A DNA stretch of 64,000 bases from an uncultured Bacillaceae bacterium (GTDB taxonomy: Bacteria > Bacillota > Bacilli > Bacillales > Bacillaceae_L): positions 84,905 through 148,904 of the forward strand of contig CANMHG010000010.1 of the NCBI GenBank assembly GCA_947497585.1, written 5' to 3'. Under the pieces are notes generated by a model. The model searched no databases, had not been told where the DNA came from, and worked only from the letters and a program-made list of their open reading frames with translations. Shown one piece after another: positions 32,281 to 40,441 of the stretch. Made by a program: the position numbers and the translations under genes. The number at the start of each line of letters is the position of its first letter. Within the stretch, counting starts at the first letter, position 1.

Positions 32281-33011
32281 ACATTGAAATCAAAGGTAGT
32301 TTGTTCAATTTGCCTAAATAACTCATAAGTCATTGGTGCCTTCTCTTTTAACTCTCTTTTTGTTTCTACACTAAAGTAGTACATTACAAAAGTTTCAGCA
32401 AAATATTCTTCTGAATAAGTGATAAAATAATCACGATTAGGGAAAAGCTTACTCGCCTCTTCAATCCATATTCTTTGAAAAATAGTGTCCTCTCTAATTA
32501 GGTTGAGAACATGTCTATCTATTGAATGTGCAAGCTCATGTAATTCTAGGTTAAGTGATCCATGCCCATCACCATTCACACTATGTCCAATTTTCGCTAA
32601 TGCAATTTTCCCTCCACCGATGCCAGGCACCGAGTCCCATGTTTTACCTTTGTTTGAATAACCTCTAGGAGTAGTTCCTTTCAGATGTGCAGCAGATGGT
32701 TCATCTGTTAAATTGCCATTAAAAAGCTTTATTGTTATATTCTCTGTAATTAATTGTTGGAGAAGTGATGGATGAATTGAATTAATACGTTGAATCATAT
32801 TTATCGCTTCAGTTTGATTAAAAGAATCCTCTGGTAAGACAACAATATGTTCAAGTAGATGATAATTCTCTATTTGCTCTCTATTGATGAAAAAAGTAAT
32901 GGAAGAGAAATCTCTTAATAGAACCCCATTTGTCGAAGCACTTTCCTCTTTAACACCTGGTACAAAAAAAAGAAAAAGAAAAACCCCTGTAATAAATGTT
33001 ATTTTCCTCAT
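32265..33011 (-). CDS. Secreted anthrax-lethal-factor-like (PPEP-type) zinc peptidase
   Basis: 248 residues: signal peptide about 1-24, then an ATLF-type catalytic domain with the zinc motif LELHELAHSIDRH (HExxH) and the downstream Glu ligand in YSEEYFAETFVMYYF. Length and layout resemble Pro-Pro endopeptidases that cut bacterial surface proteins, and not the multi-domain toxin. No S-layer substrate gene is next to it. It lies upstream of thyB, outside the element. Confidence 0.85.
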   Translation of the reverse strand: MRKITFITGVFLFLFFVPGVKEESASTNGVLLRDFSSITFFINREQIENYHLLEHIVVLPEDSFNQTEAINMIQRINSIHPSLLQQLITENITIKLFNGNLTDEPSAAHLKGTTPRGYSNKGKTWDSVPGIGGGKIALAKIGHSVNGDGHGSLNLELHELAHSIDRHVLNLIREDTIFQRIWIEEASKLFPNRDYFITYSEEYFAETFVMYYFSVETKRELKEKAPMTYELFRQIEQTTFDFNVSTYR

Positions 33012-33187
33012 AGAAGTTCGCTCCCGGATCTTGATGTCTACTCTTCTTCTCTATTAATTTTATGTATCATTATTATATCAGAATAATAGAATTTCGTGAA
33101 TAATAAGAAAATATAAAATTAGTAAACATCTATAACGCCTTTCCCTACTTCTGCATATAATGTACGTAAGGAAATGGAGGTCGGTTA

Positions 33188-33319
33188 ATGAAGAAAAATG
33201 ATGAATCACTAAACGACATTTTAGAAACCATTCAACTCCTTGAGGAAATCACCAAAAGTAAAAAAATGATGTATGTAGATATTGGATTAATTACATTTAC
33301 TTTATTTTTTATATTATAA
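33188..33319 (+). CDS. Small membrane peptide (43 aa)
   Basis: ATG with TGGAGG 7 bases upstream. Polar N-terminus (KKNDESLNDILETIQLLEE) and one C-terminal TM (VDIGLITFTLFFIL). No family recognised. A weak hairpin CAGACA/TGTCTG follows. Confidence 0.6.
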   Translation: MKKNDESLNDILETIQLLEEITKSKKMMYVDIGLITFTLFFIL

Positions 33320-33357
33320 AAAAACAGACACCTATAGTAATGTCTGCTTCTCTCATC

Positions 33358-34074
33358 TTAAGCTGTCTGCTTAAGTTTATTTTTTGTTTGAATGTTATTA
33401 TTTCTCAAATAACCGATTCCTAAAACTAATGTAGTTAGTACTGCTAGTATTAAGTACGAAATTGGTCCATGAGGAATATGTAGGATTGTAGACAGTCTTT
33501 CTTCCTTTAAAATCATTTCCCCAGCAGTCCATGTTAAAATACCTGAACCAACGTAAGCAATCCAGCTGTATTTATCCATTGCTTTTACAATCGCTTTTGA
33601 TCCAAATATCATAATAGGAATACTAATTGCAACTCCAAGTGCAATCATCCATACGTTCCCATGTGCTGCACCTGCAACAGCAACAACATTGTCCAAGCTC
33701 ATTACCGCATCTGCCATAACAATTGTCCAAGTCGCCTTTAAGAGACCATTATGAGATTGAATATTACCATGTTCTTCCTCTTGTACAAGTACCTTGTAAG
33801 CAATGATTAACAGAAGTGCTCCACCTATTAAAGTAACAAAAGGTATTTTTAATAAGTAAACTATAATAGCAGCAAAGAAAATACGAAGAATTACTGCCAA
33901 GGCGGTACCAAAAAAGATAGCTTTATTTCTCTGCTCTTTAGGTAAATTCCTAGTTGCCATCGCGATAACAATCGCATTATCTCCAGATAATATAATATCA
34001 ATCGCAATAATTTTTAGTAATGCAATAACTGCTGCAGAAGAGATTGCAAACCCTAATACTTCAAAAAATTCCAC
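33358..34074 (-). CDS. TerC family membrane protein (YjbE/YkoY-like)
   Basis: 238 residues from a GTG at 34074 after GGGGGAACG; the longer frame to 34125 has no good site. Seven to eight TM helices with the family motifs LSGDNAIVIAMATR, and MADAVMSLDNVVAVAG, whose acidic residues are membrane-buried. B. subtilis homologues assist Mn2+ export and metallation of exoenzymes. No yybP-ykoY riboswitch is visible upstream. Confidence 0.9.
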   Translation of the reverse strand: MEFFEVLGFAISSAAVIALLKIIAIDIILSGDNAIVIAMATRNLPKEQRNKAIFFGTALAVILRIFFAAIIVYLLKIPFVTLIGGALLLIIAYKVLVQEEEHGNIQSHNGLLKATWTIVMADAVMSLDNVVAVAGAAHGNVWMIALGVAISIPIMIFGSKAIVKAMDKYSWIAYVGSGILTWTAGEMILKEERLSTILHIPHGPISYLILAVLTTLVLGIGYLRNNNIQTKNKLKQTA

Positions 34075-34206
34075 GTTCGTTCCCCCAACCTTGTAGTTCA
34101 AGATATATAAATTCTTTAGTGACACTAAGTATCTTATATTAAGTTCTCCTCATATTCAACTAGTTTTAAAAAAAATGTGTCTATTTTGTGTCGAATGTCA
34201 GAAAAA

Positions 34207-34233
34207 AATACAAGGTATCTCAAACCTTGTATT
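34207..34233 (-). terminator. Terminator of ypjP
   Basis: On minus, AATACAAGGT-6-nt-ACCTTGTATT then TTTTTC. Starts ~20 bases after the stop. Confidence 0.82.
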
Positions 34234-34253
34234 TTTAATAGACTATTAAATTA

Positions 34254-34853
34254 CTAACTCATCCATTTTGGAGGAGTGTTTTTCGCCCAAAAAATATTAC
34301 CGAGCTCATGGTGAGTCTGGAATGAATCATGGTGCGTATGGTAATGGAAATTAAACCAAAAACCATCCTGTGGAGGGTTATCACGTCTTACATGAAAACG
34401 AATAATGTCATTACCGCTCATTTCATCATAGATATGGAAGATCTTCTCTGTATTTCCACCTGAGACTTGTTCTGAAATAACCAACCTTTGTAATTCCTCG
34501 TTTGGATATTGTTCTGAGATAGATTGTATTACTTCCTCAATACGAGGGAGAATGATACTTTTGAACTCATCTTCAATAACCGGACCTATCCTAGAACCAA
34601 ACTTTTCAAATGCAAGTACCTCGGCTTTGTTCATCGCGAGGTCCACAAAATTTCCCTTTGTATCTATTTTAAACTCTTCGAATGAAACGCTATGTGATGG
34701 ATATTGATGTCTCTCGAAAGTATCAGGATTAATTGGAGCATTCGGTTTTGCAGGCTCCATTGTTAATGCAGAAGGTGGAGTTACTAACCCAAATGTCATA
34801 ATCGAAAATCCGACTACTAACGATTTACGTAACCACTTTTTCATCTTTTTCAT
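34254..34853 (-). CDS. ypjP: YpjP-like protein
   Basis: 199 residues with an N-terminal signal or anchor (about 8-30) and the conserved C-terminal pattern GFWFNFHYHTHHDSFQTHHELGNIFWAKNTPPKW. In B. subtilis ypjP is a neighbour of thyB, as here. Function unknown; the histidine-rich tail suggests metal binding. Transcribed alone, with its own terminator. Confidence 0.88.
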   Translation of the reverse strand: MKKMKKWLRKSLVVGFSIMTFGLVTPPSALTMEPAKPNAPINPDTFERHQYPSHSVSFEEFKIDTKGNFVDLAMNKAEVLAFEKFGSRIGPVIEDEFKSIILPRIEEVIQSISEQYPNEELQRLVISEQVSGGNTEKIFHIYDEMSGNDIIRFHVRRDNPPQDGFWFNFHYHTHHDSFQTHHELGNIFWAKNTPPKWMS

Positions 34854-35080
34854 CCCCTTACATGTCCCTATGTATCTGATGATTATATTAATTTTACCAC
34901 AATTCTTTACTTTTTTAACTAAATAATTATAACTTTTACACTCTATTAAACTACTTATCTATTAGTACGGTTGAGAGAGAAAAAAAGTTTCAAAAATAAT
35001 TTTCAATATAATTTTGTTCATAATTAGTTCACAATTTGGTAAGATATAAATAACAAATACATATTGAATGAGGTGAGGGA

Positions 35081-35158
35081 ATGGATTGGTTTTTTGTTGT
35101 GGCAAGCTTTGTTACTTTAGGTTTTTTAGTCTACCTAAATCTCGCTGATAATGGATAA
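35081..35158 (+). CDS. Small membrane peptide (25 aa)
   Basis: ATG behind AGGTGAGGG; MDWFFVVASFVTLGFLVYLNLADNG is one TM helix, here listed only as residues 1-25. A terminator follows directly, supporting a real small gene. No family recognised. Confidence 0.55.
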   Translation: MDWFFVVASFVTLGFLVYLNLADNG

Positions 35159-35161
35159 GTA

Positions 35162-35191
35162 AAAACTCGTAGATTAGTCCCTACGAGTTTT
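35162..35191. terminator. Terminator after the 25-aa peptide gene
   Basis: AAAACTCGTAG-8 nt-CTACGAGTTTT then TTTC; also serves the converging minus gene. Confidence 0.82.
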
Positions 35192-35199
35192 TTCTTTTA

Positions 35200-35331
35200 C
35201 TAATGCCTTTTCGTTTTACGTCTAGCTGAATCCTTAGAAACACCATCATATTCTCTAGTCGTTGTTCCTTGTCCTTCTACAGATGGAGCGCTCAGTCCAG
35301 TCTTAGAAGGGTCTTTTCGATGTTTTGCCAT
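35200..35331 (-). CDS. YuzL-like small spore-type protein
   Basis: 43 residues, MAKHRKDPSKTGLSAPSV..., very basic and Lys/Ser/Thr-rich, with GGAGGTGAAG upstream of the ATG. Resembles the YuzL/minor SASP-like proteins of Bacillus. Role probably in spores, by family only. Confidence 0.65.
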   Translation of the reverse strand: MAKHRKDPSKTGLSAPSVEGQGTTTREYDGVSKDSARRKTKRH

Positions 35332-35401
35332 CCTCTTCACCTCCATAAGTATACATTGTCCAATGTACGACCCAATTATGAAGGAGAAATTGTTTTTACC
35401 T

Positions 35402-36187
35402 TCACTCTACATCAAGGACCCCGAAATGAAATTTAGCTGTCTTCCTTTTTAACACCGAGAACCCAAACCTACCAAAACGCTCACTTTTCCAATGGTCCTT
35501 AAGAATAACCTTTTTAATCGCTACTCTTTTTGCTTCTTCGATAACCTCATTAGTTATATCTTTATAAACAGCAATGCTCTTTAAAGCACTTATTCCGTTT
35601 GACTCATTGATCGCCTCTTCGAACATCGGATCAAAATAGACGATGTCAAAGCTTTTAGAACGGCAGGATTTTAAATAGTCCAGGTTATCTGTATTAATAA
35701 CATTTACTCTTTGCATTGCTTGGTTAAAAGTTTCTAGCCCGCTATCCCATGTATGCAATCCGCTCTTAACTAGGTAGGATAATAATTCGTTCCCCTCGAT
35801 ACCTACGGCCTTTCCTTGATGGCCAACAATGAAGCTTGCTACTATACTATCTGAACCTAATCCTAGTGTACAGTCTAAAAAGCTCATTCCTTCTTTTAGT
35901 GCTGCTGCTTTAATTAAGGGATCATCTTCTCCATTCATTAGTCTTTTTACTCTAAACATCGCTGAGTTTGGATGAAAGAAGAAGGGTTCTTGTTCATTTT
36001 GTATATAAAGCTCTAGCCGATTCTTACCGATAACTAGCACATTATCGCTGTATTTGTGCTGGAGTTCTTCAACAGAGGCTTTTCTTCTTTCAATATAAGT
36101 TGTGGATAGAGCTTCAGCGATTTGTTTTGCGAGAGAAATCATATTTTGGTCTGTTCTACCTGCTGTAGTAACAATCAATGTTTTCAC
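35402..36187 (-). CDS. ypiP: SAM-dependent methyltransferase (YpiP-like)
   Basis: 261 residues. The class I fold motif is LDCTLGLGSDSIVASF (about 103-118), and FDIVYFDPMFEEA is a DPxF/Y motif like those of RsmJ rRNA guanine-N2 methyltransferases. The N-terminal ~90 residues are a separate small domain (VTTAGRTDQNMISLAKQIA). Substrate likely nucleic acid; not proven. Confidence 0.85.
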   Translation of the reverse strand: MKTLIVTTAGRTDQNMISLAKQIAEALSTTYIERRKASVEELQHKYSDNVLVIGKNRLELYIQNEQEPFFFHPNSAMFRVKRLMNGEDDPLIKAAALKEGMSFLDCTLGLGSDSIVASFIVGHQGKAVGIEGNELLSYLVKSGLHTWDSGLETFNQAMQRVNVINTDNLDYLKSCRSKSFDIVYFDPMFEEAINESNGISALKSIAVYKDITNEVIEEAKRVAIKKVILKDHWKSERFGRFGFSVLKRKTAKFHFGVLDVE

Positions 36188-36213
36188 CTTACCACCTGTT
36201 TTTATTTAAAAAA

Positions 36214-36234
36214 GGATGTCAAGTAATGACATCC
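36214..36234 (-). terminator. Terminator of brxA
   Basis: GGATGTCA-5 nt-TGACATCC, then TTTTTT on minus. Confidence 0.85.
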
Positions 36235-36251
36235 AATTGTTTCTTCACTTG

Positions 36252-36686
36252 TTAACAATGTTTTTCAAAGGCAGACATGATATTTTCCATAATGCCTTCC
36301 ATTGAGTTGCCTTCAATTTCGTGCCTAGGAATGAAGTGTACAACTTCTTTCCCTCTTAGTACTGCCATTGAAGGAGAAGATGGTTCAATTCCAGTAAAAT
36401 ACTCACGCATTTGGGCTGTTGCATCTTTATCTTGTCCTGCAAATACAGTAACTAGATGATTTGGTTTTTTATCACTTTGCATTACAGCTTGTGTAGCTGC
36501 TGGGCGTGCTAAACCTGCGGCACAACCACAAACTGAATTAATGACTACAAATGTAGTACCTTCAGCAGATTCAACAAATTCTGTTACTTCTTCACTTGAA
36601 GTTAGTTCTTGAAATCCAGCTGTTACTAGTTCTTTTCTCATTGGCAGAACCATTTGTCTCATATATTCTTCATAAGCCATTGACAT
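36252..36686 (-). CDS. brxA: Bacilliredoxin BrxA
   Basis: 144 residues of the YphP/YqiW family with the CGC redox motif in NSVCGCAAGLARPA (Cys52 and Cys54 region), FAGQDKDATAQMREYFTG and EVVHFIPRHEIEG. It removes bacillithiol from S-bacillithiolated proteins during oxidative stress, so the organism presumably makes bacillithiol. ATG with GGAGGG upstream. Confidence 0.94.
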   Translation of the reverse strand: MSMAYEEYMRQMVLPMRKELVTAGFQELTSSEEVTEFVESAEGTTFVVINSVCGCAAGLARPAATQAVMQSDKKPNHLVTVFAGQDKDATAQMREYFTGIEPSSPSMAVLRGKEVVHFIPRHEIEGNSMEGIMENIMSAFEKHC

Positions 36687-36823
36687 GGTTTTATTCCCTC
36701 CATTACTTTCAATTCCATTTAGAGCATACTATAAGGTCTGGCTGAAAATCAAACATTGAGTTTATAAAAATTAACATAGGATCAATCACTAAATTTATCA
36801 CTTTGAATTCAGTCCGTTCCTTT

Positions 36824-36943
36824 ACGCTGCAGACACTTGCTTTCCGCGGGGAGTGATGTGAGCCTCCTCGGCTTCGCCTGTGGGGTCTCACCGGATGTCA
36901 CTCTATCTCCCGCAGGAGTCAAGTGTCTTCCGCTTCAATCCAC
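36824..36943. repeat. GC-rich Bacillaceae-type palindromic repeat
   Basis: A ~120-bp GC-rich island: GACACTTG at 36831 pairs with CAAGTGTC at 36920, CCGCGGG with CCCGCAGG, and AGCCTCCTCGGCTTCGCC with GGGGTCTCACC in between. I recall near-identical sequences as multicopy intergenic repeats of Bacillaceae. The short minus reading frame across it (36709-36891) is not a gene. Confidence 0.65.
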
Positions 36944-37105
36944 TCTAGTAATATATTTAGGGTAACAACCTTCAAAAGATGAGTCAGAGTCTTTGTTTGT
37001 TCTTCATAATTACTCTGTATCACCCTTACTTTATACCTAATTTTAGAAAATATCTATTAAATTAGTGAGAAATATACTATATTAATAGAAGAAATAGTAA
37101 GATTG

Positions 37106-37990
37106 ATGATTACGGAAAGGGTGAAATCCTTACATACTCCTATGAAAATACGTTACTTTCACCTATATACAACTATTACTCTTTTAACTTTTTTACTTTT
37201 TTTCATAACAAATGTCCTATATGTTGGTATAAACTCGGAAAGAAAACAGAACTTATTTATAGTAAGTGCTTTAGGTAAGCGTTCGATATCTAGTGATGAT
37301 GTTGTTAAAAGTCCTCTTTATGTGTTGGAAACTAGAGAGCTTGGGGCTCAATATGCTGCCCTGTTTGCTCAGAATAAAAAAACGGTTTATCTCACATTTG
37401 ATGACGGTCCTACTAGATATACAGAAGGAATTTTAGATATTTTGCTTGAGAAAAATATCCGAGCTACTTTTTTTCTCCTTAAAAATAATATTGATAAACA
37501 TCCTGCAATAGTGTCGAGAATTCACAAAGAAGGACATGCTATAGGTTGTCACGGTGTAACACATGACCTTAATCAGTTCTATGCGACTCCTGAGTCACCA
37601 ATAGATGAAATGAATCAATGCTTTGAAAGTATATCTAGTATCATTGATCATTCTTCGAAATTAATTCGAGTGCCTTTCGGAAGTTTTCCTTATATGAAGC
37701 AAGAACATCGAGATTTGCTAAGTTTGAATGGTTATTTAATGTGGGACTGGAATGTCGATAGTGAGGATTGGTCCAATTCTAATGGGACTTCCGTCAAAAC
37801 AAATGTATTAGAGCAGGTTTCTTCATTAACTTTAAAGAATATTACACCTGTAGTACTTCTCCATGATAAAAAAGTGACCAGCGATATTCTTTCCAGTATG
37901 TTAGACGAATTAAGTAAGCAGGACTATACATTTTCTAAAATCACAGAAGACTTAAAACCTTTGCAATTCAAAAATAAGGCCTCCCACTAA
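37106..37990 (+). CDS. Polysaccharide deacetylase (NodB domain), membrane-anchored
   Basis: About 294 residues; the exact start is unclear (TTG 37103, ATG 37106 or ATG 37141). N-terminal TM (about 13-36), then NodB motifs: TFDDGPTRYTEG (catalytic Asp pair), HAIGCHGVTHDL (zinc H-x3-H), RVPFGSFPY, DWNVDSEDW and VVLLHD. Such enzymes N-deacetylate peptidoglycan or chitin-like glycans outside the cell. Stop lies in the loop of a terminator. Confidence 0.88.
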   Translation: MITERVKSLHTPMKIRYFHLYTTITLLTFLLFFITNVLYVGINSERKQNLFIVSALGKRSISSDDVVKSPLYVLETRELGAQYAALFAQNKKTVYLTFDDGPTRYTEGILDILLEKNIRATFFLLKNNIDKHPAIVSRIHKEGHAIGCHGVTHDLNQFYATPESPIDEMNQCFESISSIIDHSSKLIRVPFGSFPYMKQEHRDLLSLNGYLMWDWNVDSEDWSNSNGTSVKTNVLEQVSSLTLKNITPVVLLHDKKVTSDILSSMLDELSKQDYTFSKITEDLKPLQFKNKASH

Positions 37991-38010
37991 AGAGATTGGG
38001 AGGCCTTTTA
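37976..38010. terminator. Bidirectional terminator
   Basis: AAGGCCTCCCA-10 nt-TGGGAGGCCTT then TT; between deacetylase and cvfC genes. Confidence 0.85.
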
Positions 38011-38024
38011 ACTTCTTATGATAA

Positions 38025-39149
38025 TTACTCTTTTCGACTTTCTGTCATCTGTTTCCACACAGATCCTTTTGCTTCTTCACCGCCAGCAATACGTTCAATG
38101 GCAAGATTTATTTGCATACTCACTTCAAACTCTGGGTCATCCTTCGCTTCTTTTAAAGCTGGTAACGCTGATTCGTCACCTACTTCATAAAGAAACATGG
38201 CTGCTCTCCATCGAACTAATTTATTTGGATCTTTAAGTGCTTCAATCATTGGCTTTATCGAGGCTGGATTTCCTATATCTGATAGACAATCACCAGCAGT
38301 TCTTCTAACAGTAACTGACTTGTCCTTTAAAGCTTTATACAGAAATGGCAGTACTGACTCGTCTTCAATCATCCCTAGATAAACTGTAGCTAATCTTCTA
38401 ATGGATGCTTTCTCATCCGTCAGTGCTTTTTCTAATACTGGAAGGTCTTCCTTTGTTGGATCCATTTGCTCCAAAGCAGCATAACGCTTTGTCCATTCTG
38501 GATCATCAAGCATATCAAGAGTTACCTTATAAGCACTACGTTTCTTTGATAGTACCTCTTTATCCTGATTAGCTGAAGCTTTTACCAATCTTGCTAGTCG
38601 TTCATCGGTATAGGCTGCAGATAACTCTTCAATGACTTCATTCCCAATTTCATCCAAAGAGCCATAACGTACTCCTTGTTCCTTCCACGAACGGTCCTTA
38701 ACTACATTCTCATTTTCATTCTGAATAGCTAGAACTGCATTAACAAAGCGTTCGGGTAAACCGAATCTTGCTTCTTGGGTACCATCATTTAATTTTACTT
38801 GCATTGGTATCCCTTGCATCATCTGTACCCAAACCTTAACTTCACCAAAACCTTCATTAATCTCATTTCCTTTGTTATTTACATCTTTAACATCCTCTCC
38901 AAAAGTCTTACGTACTTCAGTAAGAATGTCCTTCCAATCAAATTTGGCATTTCGCTCAAGGGCTAAAAAATCTGCCACATGGTAAACACCCTTAACTCCC
39001 TCAATGGCCATAATTTCTTGTATTATTTTCGGCGCGTCCTGAACATTTTCTATTTTATAGTTATTACTTTTGCCTGCAGGTAACGCTTGATCTAAGATAA
39101 CTTTCATCGTATTTGGACTCGGAGTGGGTTCAATCGATTTAATTTCCAT
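38025..39149 (-). CDS. ypgR: Conserved virulence factor C homologue (YpgR)
   Basis: 374 residues: an N-terminal Nfu/NifU-type scaffold domain (about 1-85, TPSPNTMKVILDQALPAG, EGVKGVYHVADFLAL), a linker domain, then HEAT-like repeats (about 215-360; LEKALTDEKASIRRLATVYLG, LYKALKDKSVTVRRTAGDCL). The NifU-type domain lacks the CxxC. Homologue CvfC affects virulence regulation in Staphylococcus; the molecular role is unknown. Confidence 0.88.
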   Translation of the reverse strand: MEIKSIEPTPSPNTMKVILDQALPAGKSNNYKIENVQDAPKIIQEIMAIEGVKGVYHVADFLALERNAKFDWKDILTEVRKTFGEDVKDVNNKGNEINEGFGEVKVWVQMMQGIPMQVKLNDGTQEARFGLPERFVNAVLAIQNENENVVKDRSWKEQGVRYGSLDEIGNEVIEELSAAYTDERLARLVKASANQDKEVLSKKRSAYKVTLDMLDDPEWTKRYAALEQMDPTKEDLPVLEKALTDEKASIRRLATVYLGMIEDESVLPFLYKALKDKSVTVRRTAGDCLSDIGNPASIKPMIEALKDPNKLVRWRAAMFLYEVGDESALPALKEAKDDPEFEVSMQINLAIERIAGGEEAKGSVWKQMTESRKE

Positions 39150-39412
39150 ACTAATTTACCCCCTTAATTTGCTCTACACTTTAGTATTGATTTATTTTAA
39201 CATAGTGAATTTCTAGTTGCCATTTACATGTCTTATATGAGTTCTTCTCTTACTTTCTATGTCTGGACAGGAAATATCGACAAGCCCTACTAAGAACCTG
39301 TCTTAAAATAGCGTAATTCGTACTATTTTTAGACAATTTTGTCATATATCACATTTTTAAACAATATGAATTTAGAGACTATCCGTCAACCATACTTCAA
39401 GGAGGATACATC

Positions 39413-40402
39413 ATGATAAAAAGTAAGCCAACTCGTGATGCAATTGTAGTAACATCTGTTGCTGCTGGGTTCTTTCTAGCGACTCCACTTGTATCAGAGG
39501 CTTCAGAGATGGAAGTGTCTCCATCTAAATACTCTTCTCCTGAACCCATTCAAAAACAGATACTGAGATATGGACATACAGGATATTCCGTTCGAGTATT
39601 ACAAACAGAACTTAGTAAGTTAAGTCATTACTTTGGAACGATAGATGGTGTGTATGGTCCCAAGACTCAAGAAGCAGTTAGAAATTTTCAAAGGAGTGCT
39701 AATATAAAAGCCGATGGTGTTGCAGGACCTAATACATTATCGAAGCTTTCAGACACAACGAAACAGCTAAAGCCTAAAACCTTAACAATGGGTGATAGAG
39801 GGCCAGAAGTTGAAGCTTTACAATTAAAGCTAAGTAAACTTAGCTACTATAACGGAAAAGTAGACGGTATCTTTGGAAAAATCACGAAAAGTGCAGTTGA
39901 GGCCTACCAAAAGCGAAATAAGCTTGAATCTAACGGAGTGGCTAATGATCAAACACTGCAGCATTTAGTTCAAAATAAGAATGTAAAAGGTCTAACGATA
40001 ACAACAACAAAAGTAAAACACAATCGTAATTTTTCCGTTGATACCGGAGTGATTTCTTTAGCAAAGAACTTTATCGGTACACCTTATCGCTGGGGCGGGA
40101 CAAAACCAGGCGGGTTTGATTGTAGCGGATTTTTAAAATATGTATTCGGATTAAAAGGAGTTAATCTCCCGCGTACTGTGAGTGAAATATGGAATTATGG
40201 GAGAAGTGTTGATAAATTAAGTGTGGGTGATCTTGTATTTTATCAAACCTATAAAAAAGGTCCTTCTCATGCTGGGATTTATTTAGGAAACGGCAAGTTT
40301 ATTCACACAAGTTCCTCTAGAGGAGTTACAATTAGCAATATGAGTAATTCCTACTGGAAAGCACGTTACTTAGGAGCCAAACGTATCGTTCAACATAAAT
40401 AA
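39413..40402 (+). CDS. NlpC/P60 peptidoglycan endopeptidase with two PG-binding domains
   Basis: 329 residues: signal peptide about 1-31, two PG_binding_1 domains (about 50-115 and 120-190, each with VxxLQxxLxxLxYY and DGxxGxxTxxAV), and a C-terminal NlpC/P60 domain with catalytic Cys in FDCSGFLKYVF, His in PSHAGIYLG and HTSSSRGV. Cuts cell-wall stem peptides, probably in growth or spore germination. AAGGAGG upstream. Confidence 0.93.
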   Translation: MIKSKPTRDAIVVTSVAAGFFLATPLVSEASEMEVSPSKYSSPEPIQKQILRYGHTGYSVRVLQTELSKLSHYFGTIDGVYGPKTQEAVRNFQRSANIKADGVAGPNTLSKLSDTTKQLKPKTLTMGDRGPEVEALQLKLSKLSYYNGKVDGIFGKITKSAVEAYQKRNKLESNGVANDQTLQHLVQNKNVKGLTITTTKVKHNRNFSVDTGVISLAKNFIGTPYRWGGTKPGGFDCSGFLKYVFGLKGVNLPRTVSEIWNYGRSVDKLSVGDLVFYQTYKKGPSHAGIYLGNGKFIHTSSSRGVTISNMSNSYWKARYLGAKRIVQHK

Positions 40403-40406
40403 AAAT

Positions 40407-40439
40407 ACAAGCAGTGATGCATCACACATCACTGCTTGT
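40407..40439. terminator. Bidirectional terminator
   Basis: ACAAGCAGTGATG-7 nt-CATCACTGCTTGT with T run; between nlpC and yfmR-type genes. Confidence 0.86.
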
Positions 40440-40441
40440 TT

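Noticed and set aside
33358..34253. yybP-ykoY manganese riboswitch before the TerC gene
   Set aside because: The upstream region is short and AT-rich; I could not find the conserved motifs.
36709..36891. 60-aa minus-strand reading frame
   Set aside because: It runs across the GC-rich palindromic repeat, has biased composition and no ribosome site.
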